Translations under genes and position numbers: made by a program
Assembly (NCBI GenBank): GCA_009885825.1
Contig: VFJY01000067.1
Location: 1 to 32,803, forward strand
From: Rhodobiaceae bacterium
GTDB lineage: Bacteria > Pseudomonadota > Alphaproteobacteria > Rhizobiales > Aestuariivirgaceae
Direction of reading: 5' to 3'
Length of the DNA: 32,803 nt
Shown: one piece after another, positions 8,094-15,314 of the stretch
Numbering within the stretch: the first letter of the stretch is position 1
How the letters are laid out: every line of letters begins with the position of its first letter
Notes under the pieces: model-generated
What the model was told of the DNA's origin: nothing
Database searches by the model: none
Seen by the model: only the letters and a program-made list of their open reading frames with translations

Positions 8094-9410
8094 CTAGGAA
8101 GCGTATGCGTAAACCGTGCGGCCCGCAATGACCGTTTCGACAACACGGCCCTCGAGCGCGCAGTCTTCCAGGGGAGAGTTCTTGGAGCGGGACCGCAGCT
8201 GGGATTCTTTCACTGTCCAGTTCAGATTGGTGTCAACGAGCGCGAAGTCGGCGGGCGCGCCGGGCGCCAAACGGCCGGTTTCCAGCCCCAGTATTTTTGC
8301 CGGATTGGATGCCATGGCTTCGACCAGCCGGCCCAGCGGCATGTCTTCATTGTGGAAAAGCCCAAGGGCTGCCGACAGCAGGGTTTCCAAACCAATCGCG
8401 CCAAATGCCGCTTCGGCAAATGGCAACCGCTTGGTATCGGCGCTTTGCGGATCATGGGACGAGACGATGACATCGATTGTTCCGTCCCGCACGCCCTCGA
8501 CAAGCGCGTGGCGATCGGCTTCAGACCGCAGGGGAGGCGACAGCTTGAAGAAGGTGCGATAGGCGCCGATGTCGTTTTCATTGAGCGTGAGATGATGGAT
8601 GGAAACGCCACAGGTGACGGGCAACCCCTTGGCCTTGGCGGCACGGATGACATCGAGGGAGCCAGCGCAGGAAATTTGCGAGGCGTGGTAACGCGCGCCC
8701 GTCATTTCGACCAAACGAATATCACGTTCCAGCATGATGACTTCCGACATCGCGGGATTTCCGGCCAGCCCCAGCCGGGAAGCTGACTCGGACGCATTCA
8801 TCACGCCCTTGGAAAGGCTGGGTTCTTCCACGTGCTGCACCACCAGCATATTGAAATCCTTGGCGTAGGTGAGCGCGCGGCGAAACAAATTTGCGTTCGC
8901 GACGGCGTGGGTGCCGTCGGTTACTGCAACGGCGCCCGCCTCTTTCAGGCTGCCGATCTCACTCATGAGTTCGCCTGAGAGGCCCCTGGTGATGGCGGCC
9001 ATGGGGGCCACGCGAACAATGGCGGTATCCCTGGCGCGGCGCAAAATGAAATCAACGATTGCCGCATCATCAATCACGGGCTGCGTGTTGGGCATCACGA
9101 TCATGGTGGTGACACCGCCGGCCGCCGCCGCCACCGAAGCTGTCGCCAAGGTTTCACGATATTCAGTGCCGGGTTCGCCAGTGAACACCCGCATGTCGAT
9201 GAGGCCTGGAATAAGCGTCATGCCAGCGCAATCAAAAATCGTTGTGCCGATGCTTTGCGACTCCTTGGTCACATCGGGGCCGACCGCTAGTATCCAGCCG
9301 TCTTCAATCAGAATGCCGCCCTGTCCATTCAAGCCCTGCGCCGGCGCTACAATTTGCGCGTTTACATAGGCCTTGCGCTGGGAAGCGTTATTGAAGCCGG
9401 GGAAAATCAT
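8094..9410 (-). CDS. pyrC: dihydroorotase-like protein lacking the HxH metal ligands (PyrC'/PyrX type)
   Basis: A member of the amidohydrolase/dihydroorotase family (438 aa) in the pyrimidine pathway. At the place where active enzymes have D-x-H-x-H, this protein reads [10 protein letters not shown]: both metal-binding histidines are gone (Arg and Phe, codons at 9183-9191). Later positions are also altered. In Pseudomonas a non-catalytic homologue is a structural partner needed for aspartate transcarbamoylase assembly. Similar substituted proteins encoded next to pyrB are usual in Hyphomicrobiales, so this one is probably structural and a second, active dihydroorotase should lie elsewhere. 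The ATG at 9408-9410 overlaps the pyrB stop as ATGA and follows a strong GGGAGGGG site. An upstream in-frame start (9431) is less likely. Annotations often call it plain dihydroorotase. Confidence 0.9.
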   Translation of the reverse strand: MIFPGFNNASQRKAYVNAQIVAPAQGLNGQGGILIEDGWILAVGPDVTKESQSIGTTIFDCAGMTLIPGLIDMRVFTGEPGTEYRETLATASVAAAAGGVTTMIVMPNTQPVIDDAAIVDFILRRARDTAIVRVAPMAAITRGLSGELMSEIGSLKEAGAVAVTDGTHAVANANLFRRALTYAKDFNMLVVQHVEEPSLSKGVMNASESASRLGLAGNPAMSEVIMLERDIRLVEMTGARYHASQISCAGSLDVIRAAKAKGLPVTCGVSIHHLTLNENDIGAYRTFFKLSPPLRSEADRHALVEGVRDGTIDVIVSSHDPQSADTKRLPFAEAAFGAIGLETLLSAALGLFHNEDMPLGRLVEAMASNPAKILGLETGRLAPGAPADFALVDTNLNWTVKESQLRSRSKNSPLEDCALEGRVVETVIAGRTVYAYAS

Positions 9411-10369
9411 AAGGGAACCCCTCCCTGCCAATTTCGCGAGAGCGCATCGAGCACCGCCATGCGCACAGCCACACCCATTTCAACCTGTTCGCGGATGACC
9501 GATTGCGCGCCGTCCGCCACATTGGAATCGATCTCGACGCCACGGTTCATGGGGCCTGGATGCATGACCAGGGCGTCTGCCTTGGCGCGGCGCAGCTTCT
9601 CATCGTCCAGCCCGAAGAAGCGGTAGTACTCGCGCTGGGAGGGAACGAAGGAGCCGCTCATGCGCTCGAGCTGCAGCCGCAGCATCATGACAACATCGGC
9701 ATCGGCCAAACCCTCCTGCATGGTGCGGAACACCTCGACGCCGAAATTGGCAATTCCGGTTGGAAGCAGGGTGGAGGGAGCCACGACCCGGACCCGGGCG
9801 CCGAGCTTGTTGAGCAGGTGAATGTTGGAGCGCGCCACGCGGCTGTGCATGACGTCGCCGCAGATCGCGATTGTCAGGCCCTCAATGGCGCCTTTGCGGC
9901 GGCGGATGGTGAGGGCATCAAGCAGGGCCTGGGTGGGGTGTTCGTGCTGCCCGTCGCCCGCGTTGATCACGGCGCAGGAAACCTTTTGGGCCAGCAGCTC
10001 GACAGCGCCCGAGGACTGATGCCGGACCACCAGGAAATTCGGGCGCATGGCATTGATCGTCATCGCGGTGTCAAGGACGGTTTCGCCCTTTGACATGGCG
10101 GATGTTGAAACCGCCATGTTCATGACATCGGCGCCCAGGCGCTTTCCGGCAATTTCGAAGGAGCTTTGGGTGCGGGTGGAGGTTTCAAAAAACAGGTTCA
10201 CCTGCGTCTGCCCCTCCAGCATGGAATTTCGTTTGCTGGGCGCGCTGTCTTCAACCACATAGGTTTGGGCCAGGTCGAGCAGGGCAGCTATTTCAGCGGG
10301 GGAAATGTCGTCGACGGCCAGGAGGTGCTGGCTGGCCAAGAGCTTTGGGCGCTGGGATGCGATGATCAT
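9407..10369 (-). CDS. pyrB: aspartate carbamoyltransferase catalytic subunit
   Basis: Condenses carbamoyl phosphate and L-aspartate to N-carbamoyl-aspartate, the committed step of pyrimidine synthesis. The carbamoyl-phosphate site [13 protein letters not shown], the [14 protein letters not shown] segment, the aspartate-side LRLQLERM and the MHPGPMNRG motif are all present and intact. About 320 residues from the chosen ATG (10367-10369, [11 protein letters not shown]), the normal family length. The frame is open for another 33 codons to 10468, but that extension is proline-rich and unlike the family. No clear Shine-Dalgarno sequence precedes the ATG; the bases just before it are C-rich, so initiation may be weak or leaderless. 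It is coupled by ATGA to the inactive-type pyrC. Confidence 0.95.
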   Translation of the reverse strand: MIIASQRPKLLASQHLLAVDDISPAEIAALLDLAQTYVVEDSAPSKRNSMLEGQTQVNLFFETSTRTQSSFEIAGKRLGADVMNMAVSTSAMSKGETVLDTAMTINAMRPNFLVVRHQSSGAVELLAQKVSCAVINAGDGQHEHPTQALLDALTIRRRKGAIEGLTIAICGDVMHSRVARSNIHLLNKLGARVRVVAPSTLLPTGIANFGVEVFRTMQEGLADADVVMMLRLQLERMSGSFVPSQREYYRFFGLDDEKLRRAKADALVMHPGPMNRGVEIDSNVADGAQSVIREQVEMGVAVRMAVLDALSRNWQGGVPL

Positions 10370-10504
10370 TAAAAGGGGGTGTGTAGGGGGAAATTCACAT
10401 TGCCGCAAGGGCAGATTGACAGGGTGTGGAGAAGTGAGACATGGGCTTAACGGGAGACTGGTTTTCACGTTTCAATGGGCGTCGGGCACAGCTTCGCCGG
10501 GGGT

Positions 10505-10525
10505 GGAAACGGTTATGCCGTTTCC
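10505..10525. promoter_or_regulatory. 8-bp inverted repeat in the pyrB leader region
   Basis: GGAAACGG (10505-10512) and CCGTTTCC (10518-10525) form a perfect stem with a 5-base loop in the ~195 bp between the upstream minus-strand gene and pyrB. No T run follows on either strand, so it is not a classic intrinsic terminator. It could be a processing hairpin, a rho-dependent end for the upstream gene, or an operator for pyrB. No leader peptide or PyrR-type element was recognised. Confidence 0.35.
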
Positions 10526-10564
10526 GGGGTGGGCGAGAAGCGAAGGGCCCGCGTGGACAGCACT

Positions 10565-11248
10565 TCAGGACGTGTCGGGCTTCAGTGCATCACAGGCAAG
10601 CCCATGGCATTCGGCAAGCAACTCATCGACTTCGTGAATTGCCTTCCTGCGGTGGCCGGGAGGATGGCCCGGCCGGAGCGGCGACCTGAACTTCAGATGT
10701 GGCGCGTTCTCCCACCGCACCCGCCAGCGGGCGAGACGCCGGGCCTGGCGCGGCAGATCCTCAAGCGCGAACTTGAGGGCTTGGAGCCTGCGGGTGAGGC
10801 GTTCGGTATTGACGAGATCATCGGGCGGCGGAGCGGGATCGGCTACGGGCTGGGGCGCTGGCCACAGGGCTGCCACCCGGGGATCGCTTCCGAAAATATG
10901 GATGCGCGGGGGATTCCGCGTGAATGTTCTGTGGTGCAGGGACTCGAAGTTTTTCCGCGGATCGAAGAGCTGGAAGGAGGGACGCCTGCTTCCGCCACCC
11001 TTCCCGATGGGACCCGCCGGCATGGGACGCGAAGGTGCTGGCTTCACCACAAGGCCCCGCGCGGCAATGACAATGAGGCGACGCATAGCGGATTCGGCGG
11101 GCCGGAGCACCCGCAGCACGCCGCTGTGAACTGAACGCGGAAACCGCGCCACCGTGGCTTCACCCACAAGCCCCAGCATGGCGAACAGCACTTCAATGAT
11201 GTCCTTGAGCGCTTCGCTGTTGCGTTCAATGGCCCGGCTCCAGTCCAC
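10565..11248 (-). CDS. hypothetical protein (227 aa), conserved-looking
   Basis: The N-terminal half reads MDWSRAIERNSEALKDIIEVLFAMLGLVG and then SAMRRLIVIAARGLVV, a pattern I recall from uncharacterised alphaproteobacterial proteins. The central part is proline- and arginine-rich and probably disordered (about residues 70-145). The C-terminal part is helical and basic, with RLTRRLQALKFALEDLPRQARRLARW. The amphipathic segment after residue 15 could be membrane-associated. There are no known catalytic motifs. The GTG start at 11246-11248 has GGAAA about 8 bases upstream, and a near-consensus promoter lies ~35 bp before it, supporting a real transcription unit. It lies upstream of pyrB on the same strand, ~195 bp away. 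Function unknown; a DNA- or nucleic-acid-associated role would fit the basic C-terminus but is only a guess. Confidence 0.7.
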   Translation of the reverse strand: MDWSRAIERNSEALKDIIEVLFAMLGLVGEATVARFPRSVHSGVLRVLRPAESAMRRLIVIAARGLVVKPAPSRPMPAGPIGKGGGSRRPSFQLFDPRKNFESLHHRTFTRNPPRIHIFGSDPRVAALWPAPQPVADPAPPPDDLVNTERLTRRLQALKFALEDLPRQARRLARWRVRWENAPHLKFRSPLRPGHPPGHRRKAIHEVDELLAECHGLACDALKPDTS

Positions 11249-11282
11249 AATGTTTCCATACCCGACAAAAGAACAAAAAGTG

Positions 11283-11312
11283 AATATAAATCAATAGGAA
11301 TATACTTGTCAA
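11283..11312 (-). promoter_or_regulatory. sigma70-type promoter for the 227-aa gene
   Basis: On the minus strand TTGACA (11307-11312) and TATATT (11283-11288) are separated by 18 bases in an AT-rich stretch, and lie 35-64 bp before the GTG at 11248. This is the closest match to a housekeeping promoter that I noticed in the window. Confidence 0.6.
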
Positions 11313-11327
11313 GGGGATTTATTCACA

Positions 11328-11400
11328 CTTCTCCCTCTCCTCCCATTTATGGGGGAGAGGGTTGGGGCCCGCGCCAAAGGCGTGGGAGGGTGAGGGGCCC
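11328..11400. repeat. two-hairpin repeat, copy A (inverted relative to copy B)
   Basis: A ~73-bp element reading, on the plus strand, CTTCTCCCTC, a hairpin around CCCATTTATGGGG, GAGGGTTGGGGCCC, a second hairpin around CGCCAAAGGCG, then GGGAGGGTGAGGGGCC. Its reverse complement matches copy B at 11774-11843 along the whole length, with the hairpin loops being the variable parts. It resembles the dispersed palindromic repeats (REP-like) of alphaproteobacterial genomes. It ends immediately before the DUF559 gene. Confidence 0.8.
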
Positions 11401-11420
11401 CTGTGCCACAAGTTCTCACG

Positions 11421-11768
11421 ATGCGAGGCCCAAACCAAGAATCCACCGTCCGCGCCCGAAACCTGCGCCGCGAGCAAACCGCAGCCGAATCCAAACTCTG
11501 GGCCTGCCTCCGCAATCGCCAGCTCGGCGATGTGAAATTTGCCCGCCAAGTTGCCATCGGCCCATTCTTTGCTGATTTCTGCTGCCGTGATGCAAAACTC
11601 ATAATCGAGATTGACGGCGTCACCCACGAGACACCGGATGAATTGGCGTCTGATGCTCGCCGTACCGCTTGGCTGGAGGCCCAGGGCTACCGCGTTATTC
11701 GTTTCCGCAATGAGGAGATGATGGGCGATTTGGATTTTGTGCTGCAGAAGATTCAGCAAAGTCTCTGA
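11421..11768 (+). CDS. DUF559 / endonuclease-like (PD-(D/E)XK-related) protein
   Basis: A 115-residue protein (121 if the GTG at 11403 is used). Family features: TVRARNLRREQTAAESKLWACLRNRQLGDVKF at the N-terminus, then FFADFCCRDAKLIIEIDGVTH with a D...(x)EIDG pattern like the acidic active site of PD-(D/E)XK nucleases, and the C-terminal GYRVIRFRNEEMM. Such stand-alone proteins resemble very-short-patch-repair (Vsr) nucleases in fold; their function is undetermined. The ATG at 11421 keeps the usual N-terminus. The gene fills nearly all the space between two inverted copies of a two-hairpin repeat, one ending 20 bp before it and the other starting 5 bp after its stop. This suggests a link between protein and repeats, as in REP/RAYT pairs. 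Confidence 0.88.
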   Translation: MRGPNQESTVRARNLRREQTAAESKLWACLRNRQLGDVKFARQVAIGPFFADFCCRDAKLIIEIDGVTHETPDELASDARRTAWLEAQGYRVIRFRNEEMMGDLDFVLQKIQQSL

Positions 11769-11773
11769 CGGCG

Positions 11774-11843
11774 GCCCCTCACCCTCCCATTGCGTGAGCA
11801 ATGGGCCCCAACCATCTCCCCGTGAACGGGGCGAGGGAGAAGA
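11774..11843. repeat. two-hairpin repeat, copy B
   Basis: Begins GGCCCCTCACCCTCCC, then a hairpin around CCATTGCGTGAGCAATGG, GCCCCAACCATCTCCCC, a second hairpin around CCCGTGAACGGGG, and CGAGGGAGAAGA. It is the reverse complement of copy A apart from loop changes with preserved pairing, and starts five bases after the DUF559 stop codon. Confidence 0.8.
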
Positions 11844-11910
11844 TGCGTAGAAACTTTCCCTCTCTCCGCCTGGGCGGTTAACGCTGGTTGATTGTTGTGA
11901 GAGCGTCTGT

Positions 11911-11952
11911 AAAGTGGAGTGTCACCGTAATTCGTAAATTCGTAAATTCGTA
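11911..11952. repeat. left end of 23-bp inverted repeat plus 8-bp tandem triplet
   Basis: AAAGTGGAGTGTCACCGTAA plus TTC (11911-11933) is an exact reverse complement of 13347-13369. It runs directly into three perfect copies of AATTCGTA (11929-11952). Together with 13347-13369 it bounds a ~1.46-kb segment holding a secreted-protein gene. The sequence style is that of a transposable-element end, but there is no transposase gene inside. The surrounding 11844-12118 has no gene that I can support. Confidence 0.75.
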
Positions 11953-12118
11953 GTTTGTAGCTGTAATACTCTCTTTCTACAATCCGCATTCGCCGGATAA
12001 CGCAGTAAACTCCGATCCTTCTTCTCATGAATCGAAGTTGTCAGTGGTAGGTATCGCGGTTATCGCGCCTGCTGGAGGTTGGCATTTCGGAAAGGAGATC
12101 GGAAGCCTCCGCAATTTT

Positions 12119-12994
12119 TTAGGGTGCCGTTCCCAATGCAGGTGTTACGGACCACTCGACAAGTTCCGCAGGCTTGTCCGACTCGTTCGAAAGAACGACC
12201 TGCTGTGGTCTAGTCCATTCAATCCAATTGAACTGACCGAGTTTGAACATGCTTTTCGGCATCACGGACGTCTCCAACTCGACCGGAATGGTGCCCCACC
12301 TCAGTTCACCACTGGTGACCATCCGCAGGGTCGGATAACGATCCGTTGCCACGCTCTTGCTTCCCGGCGGCATGGTAACAATGCGCGTAGTCGCAGTCAT
12401 CATCCCCGTAGCCCGCAATTCCTTCTCCACCTCGCGGAATAAAATCTTGTTGACCCCCAGGGCTTGGAAGCCACCCCCAGCCCTGCGATAATCTTCGGGC
12501 GTATCCCACTGCCCCGGAGCCACGGGCCCACCGATATTCAGCTGGGCTCTCGAATAGAGCTCACTACCCCGGTTTTCCTCCCAGTACGGAACGCCAGTTG
12601 TAAAATTGCATGCAAAAGCGTCACCTGGACGGGTGGTGGTTTCCTGCCCGGTGATGTTCTTTTGCCCGTCGGCACCAAAGAGAACGCACCCCTCCTCAGG
12701 AGCTTTTCCCGACAACGTCGCCGAGACCGTAGATCCGGTTAGACCTACGTCCAAGCCCATCCATGTGCTTGGGACCTTCGGCTCTTTCAATTCGACTTTC
12801 TTTCCAGCGGGCAAGGAAATCCACATTGCCCACATTTCGCTTCCGGGAGGCATGCCCCCGGTCGAAATGGTTGCGGACTGACTGATCGACGTGATGATGC
12901 CAGGTGATTTCGCCCCCTCGGCCATAGCGAGCATCGGGAAAAACACCGCACTCACAATCGCCACAGTACCACGGAAAATGTGTGACATGCTCAT
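12119..12994 (-). CDS. secreted cupin-like protein of unknown function
   Basis: A 291-residue protein with a clear signal peptide (MSMSHIFRGTVAIVSAVFFPMLAMAEG; likely cleavage after AMA), so periplasmic or released. The mature part appears to contain two related beta-rich halves. One runs around GGMPPGSEMWAMWISLPAGKKVELKEPK, the other around TRIVTMPPGSKSVATDRYPTLRMVTSGELRWG. The repeated MPPGS followed by a binding-type loop is a bicupin-like pattern. No catalytic residues can be assigned. The ATG at 12994 has AGAGGGG just upstream; a second ATG at 12988 is possible. No operon partner. It sits alone inside a segment framed by a perfect inverted repeat, which suggests acquisition by transfer. 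Confidence 0.75.
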   Translation of the reverse strand: MSMSHIFRGTVAIVSAVFFPMLAMAEGAKSPGIITSISQSATISTGGMPPGSEMWAMWISLPAGKKVELKEPKVPSTWMGLDVGLTGSTVSATLSGKAPEEGCVLFGADGQKNITGQETTTRPGDAFACNFTTGVPYWEENRGSELYSRAQLNIGGPVAPGQWDTPEDYRRAGGGFQALGVNKILFREVEKELRATGMMTATTRIVTMPPGSKSVATDRYPTLRMVTSGELRWGTIPVELETSVMPKSMFKLGQFNWIEWTRPQQVVLSNESDKPAELVEWSVTPALGTAP

Positions 12995-13026
12995 GACCCC
13001 TCTACATCATCGCGCGAGACTGCACA

Positions 13027-13251
13027 TCAGAAGCTGCGGCGAGCCCGACATGCCAGCCCACATCCAGGACAACAACTTATCCGACATCCGCCGGATGACC
13101 GGCCTGTTGGGACTAAGATTGGCGCAAACAGGCAGCATTGGCAAGCCCTCTCGCTGATCGCGTTGAGCGGCCATGCTTTAAAGTACGAGACCTCAACGCC
13201 CTCCGCCCCAAGTGGCTCGATTTTTCCATCATCAAGACGCACCTCTCCCAT
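13027..13251 (-). CDS. possible small ORF, perhaps a remnant
   Basis: A GGAG six bases before an ATG (13249-13251) starts MGEVRLDDGKIEPLGAEGVE, which reads like a real protein for about 40 residues. The rest is rich in Cys, Arg and Ser and looks like translated non-coding DNA, so the frame may be lost midway. No family recognised. Apart from this, 12995-13328 shows nothing that I can name. Confidence 0.3.
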   Translation of the reverse strand: MGEVRLDDGKIEPLGAEGVEVSYFKAWPLNAISERACQCCLFAPILVPTGRSSGGCRISCCPGCGLACRARRSF

Positions 13252-13328
13252 GGTTTTCTCCAGAACGCATGACAACCGGACCGTTCATGCCGGTGATGGA
13301 TTGGGCGGCGGTCGCAGTCCGGCGATCA

Positions 13329-13369
13329 GAATTACGGTGACACTCCGAATTACGGTGACACTCCACTTT
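13329..13369. repeat. 18-bp tandem duplication ending in the right 23-bp inverted repeat
   Basis: GAATTACGGTGACACTCC occurs twice head to tail (13329-13346 and 13347-13364). The second copy continues ACTTT, making 13347-13369 the exact reverse complement of 11911-11933. Confidence 0.8.
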
Positions 13370-13460
13370 ATTAACATTATGGCGACGGACGTTCTACCAA
13401 TCGTGCCGCTCCCTCAAACCCGTTAAACGCAGCCACAAGCCGGGGAAGTAGACGTAATAG

Positions 13461-13480
13461 AGTGGAGCGTCGCCGTACTT
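13461..13480. repeat. degenerate third copy of the inverted-repeat sequence
   Basis: AGTGGAGCGTCGCCGTACTT matches AGTGGAGTGTCACCGTAATT (left end) at 17 of 20 positions and is in the same orientation as the left copy. The ~90 bp between it and the right end (13370-13460) holds no gene. Confidence 0.6.
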
Positions 13481-13520
13481 TAAAATTGGTCGATTGAACA
13501 AGTGTCATCAGAAGTAATAT

Positions 13521-13575
13521 CCCTCATCCGGCCTTCGGCCACCTTCTCCCATGGCCCAAGGGGCACGGGAGAAGG
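13521..13575. repeat. two-hairpin repeat, copy C
   Basis: CCCTCATCCGGCCTTCGGCC, then ACCTTCTCCCATGG...GGGAGAAGG. It has the same layout as copies A and B: a CCCTCA start, a first hairpin (GGCCTTCGGCC), CACCTTCTCCC, a second hairpin and GGGAGAAGG. The first hairpin differs in sequence, so it is a separate subfamily. Confidence 0.7.
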
Positions 13576-13628
13576 CGCCCGACAGGGTGAGTTAGGGCTT
13601 GTTGGCGAAATACATCTATTTGGGCAGG

Positions 13629-13673
13629 CCCCCTCTCCTGCCCTTCGGGCCCCCTCTCCCACGGAGGGGAGGG
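13629..13673. repeat. two-hairpin repeat, copy D (short)
   Basis: CCCCCTCTCCTGCCCTTCGG, then GCCCCCTCTCCCACGGAGGGGAGGGG. A shorter relative of copies C and E, with the CTTCGG loop and a CTCTCCC...GGGGAG stem. Confidence 0.6.
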
Positions 13674-13706
13674 GCTTGGCCTAAATATTTATTGACGCTG
13701 CAACCG

Positions 13707-13763
13707 CCCCCTCATCCGTCCATCGCTGGCGCGATGTCCACCTTCTCCCGCGAGGGGAGAAGG
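13707..13763. repeat. two-hairpin repeat, copy E
   Basis: CCCCCTCATCCGTCCATCGC, TGGCGCGATG hairpin side, TCCACCTTCTCCCGCGAGGGGAGAAGG. It lies 19 bp beyond the gyrB fragment stop codon. Same design as copy C with a different first stem. Confidence 0.7.
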
Positions 13764-13781
13764 CAAGTCAGTGAGGCGCGG

Positions 13782-13963
13782 CTACACGTCCAGGTTCGTC
13801 ACGTTCAATGCGTTCTCCCGGATGAAATCCCGTCTTGGCTCCACCACGTCGCCATTAACTTGGTGAAGATGTCGTCGGCTTCGTCGAGTTCGGAGACTTT
13901 TACGCGGAGCAGCGAGCGGACGTTGGAGTCGAGGGTGGTTTCCCAGAGCTGGTCGGGGTTCAT
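13782..13963 (-). pseudogene. gyrB: 3' fragment of DNA gyrase subunit B gene, frameshifted
   Basis: The minus strand encodes MNPDQLWETTLDSNVRSLL, RVKVSELDEADDIFTKLM and, in the next frame, GDVVEPRRDFIRENALNVTNLDV followed by TAG (13782-13784). This is the C-terminal ~60 residues of GyrB, which normally reads LMGDVVEPRR...FI...NAL...NLDV without a break. One G is missing in ATGGCGAC, where ATGGGCGAC would restore the frame. The upstream 750 codons (ATPase and Toprim parts) are absent: beyond 13966 the sequence has no GyrB similarity that I can see. So this is a remnant copy, and an intact gyrB must lie elsewhere. It abuts repeat E on one side and the coxC upstream region on the other. Confidence 0.85.
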
Positions 13964-14083
13964 TTGCAAAGATGGCTTCGAGCAAATCCGGGGGGCCGTG
14001 GGTGACCGTGTCGGACTCCTTGCGGCGGGCACGGGGCGGGCTGGAGAGGGGCGCGGCGGCTTCCTTGGAACGAGGCAAACAAG

Positions 14084-15313
14084 ATGCGCAATGCTGTTCT
14101 TTGCGTCCCCTATCTGGCGGGCTATAGTGACGCGCTGCATGGAACCTGCGGCAGTGTCGAAAGGGCTGATGTGGAACTTCATTTTGGACTGCCTCATGCT
14201 GCCGGATTTGTCGTTCTTTCGATCATGATGGCAATTTTTGGCGGCTACGTGGGGCTTGGCCTGGCAGGGCAGGCGCGCGCGGCGGACGGATTCTATCGCC
14301 GTGGCCTGCTGGCGGGCGCTGCCTGGTCCCTGGGCCTTGGCATCTGGACCATGCATTTCGTCGGCATGCTGGCAGCGCAACTGCCGGAAGGCACCCTGTT
14401 TTCGGTTCTACTCACGCTGCTGTCTTTCCTGCTTTGCGTTCTGGTGGTGGGCATTGCGGCGTTTATCGTCAGCCGGGGCACATCCAACCGGGGGTGGACT
14501 GCGCTGGCAGCCACGGTCATGGGCAGTGGAATCGTCAGCATGCATTACCTCGGCATGCACGCCATCACCGGCCCCTATATGCTGCAGCATGATGTGCGCT
14601 ACATCCTGGCAGCCGCGATCATCGCTGTTGCGTCAAGCTATGGCGCGCTGCGCATCTTCGAATCGCAACTCAGACATCAAACGCTGGCCCTCAGCGCCCT
14701 GATCTTTGGCTTGGCCGTATCCGGCATGCACTACACCGCGATGATGGGAACGATGGCCGCGCCTTCGCTGGCGATGGCGGCGGTTTTTGGGCCTGCGGTT
14801 TCAAGCGACATTCTCATGATTGTCGTCGCCCTCCTGGCCTTCATCATTTCCGGCATATTTCTGCTGTATCTTGTGCCGGAGAGAAGCCGTGTGACGGAAG
14901 AGATGATTGTCCCAACTCCCGCCCTAAAAGACCCACTTGCACCGCACCCGCGCATGACCCTCGTTCCCATCGAAAGTGAAGGTGTCACGAATTTCATGCC
15001 CGCCAATGACATCTGCGCCATTCAAGCGACGGCCCATTACACCCTGATCCACGATGGCCGTCGCGAGCATTTTTCGCCGTGGTCAATCACCGAAGCCGAG
15101 GAACGCCTCGACAAGACTGATTTCATGCGCGTGCATCGAAGCCATCTCATCGCCATCGAAAAAGTCAAATCTCTCAGAAAATCCGGCGATGGCGCCACCG
15201 TGGAAGTCGGCGCGCCAGAATCGCGCAGTGTTCCGGTCAGCCGCAACAACTACGCCGAGCTCAAATCGCGGCTTGGACTGAGGGTGAAGCTTCGGCAACA
15301 CCAAACGAGCTGA
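14084..15313 (+). CDS. coxC: MHYT-LytTR membrane regulator of CO oxidation (CoxC-like)
   Basis: Predicted CO-responsive membrane-bound transcription factor. The N-terminal ~250 residues hold about seven membrane helices with three MHYT-type motifs: TMHFVGM, SMHYLGMH and GMHYTAMM. The Met/His/Tyr residues are proposed to bind copper and sense diatomic gas. After a proline-rich linker, a LytTR DNA-binding domain covers about residues 305-405 (NDICAIQATAHYTLIHDGRR...FMRVHRSHLIAIEKV). The same two-domain design is found in CoxC and CoxH of Oligotropha carboxidovorans; position ahead of coxM makes CoxC the better name. ATG at 14084 has GAGG upstream; about 40 residues precede the first helix, so a later start is possible. 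LytTR-type direct repeats occur just after the gene. Confidence 0.88.
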   Translation: MRNAVLCVPYLAGYSDALHGTCGSVERADVELHFGLPHAAGFVVLSIMMAIFGGYVGLGLAGQARAADGFYRRGLLAGAAWSLGLGIWTMHFVGMLAAQLPEGTLFSVLLTLLSFLLCVLVVGIAAFIVSRGTSNRGWTALAATVMGSGIVSMHYLGMHAITGPYMLQHDVRYILAAAIIAVASSYGALRIFESQLRHQTLALSALIFGLAVSGMHYTAMMGTMAAPSLAMAAVFGPAVSSDILMIVVALLAFIISGIFLLYLVPERSRVTEEMIVPTPALKDPLAPHPRMTLVPIESEGVTNFMPANDICAIQATAHYTLIHDGRREHFSPWSITEAEERLDKTDFMRVHRSHLIAIEKVKSLRKSGDGATVEVGAPESRSVPVSRNNYAELKSRLGLRVKLRQHQTS

Positions 15314-15314
15314 T

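Noticed and set aside
7818-8786. 322-residue open frame on the plus strand
   Set aside because: Antisense to plsY and pyrC, which are unmistakable; composition is typical of a shadow frame.
11929-11952. CRISPR-like array
   Set aside because: Repeat unit is only 8 bp with no spacers; a simple tandem repeat.
12038-12442. 134-residue plus-strand open frame
   Set aside because: Mostly antisense to the secreted cupin-like gene; no signal of its own.
13599-14228. 209-residue plus-strand open frame over the repeats and gyrB fragment
   Set aside because: Crosses palindromic repeats and is antisense to clear GyrB sequence; no ribosome site.
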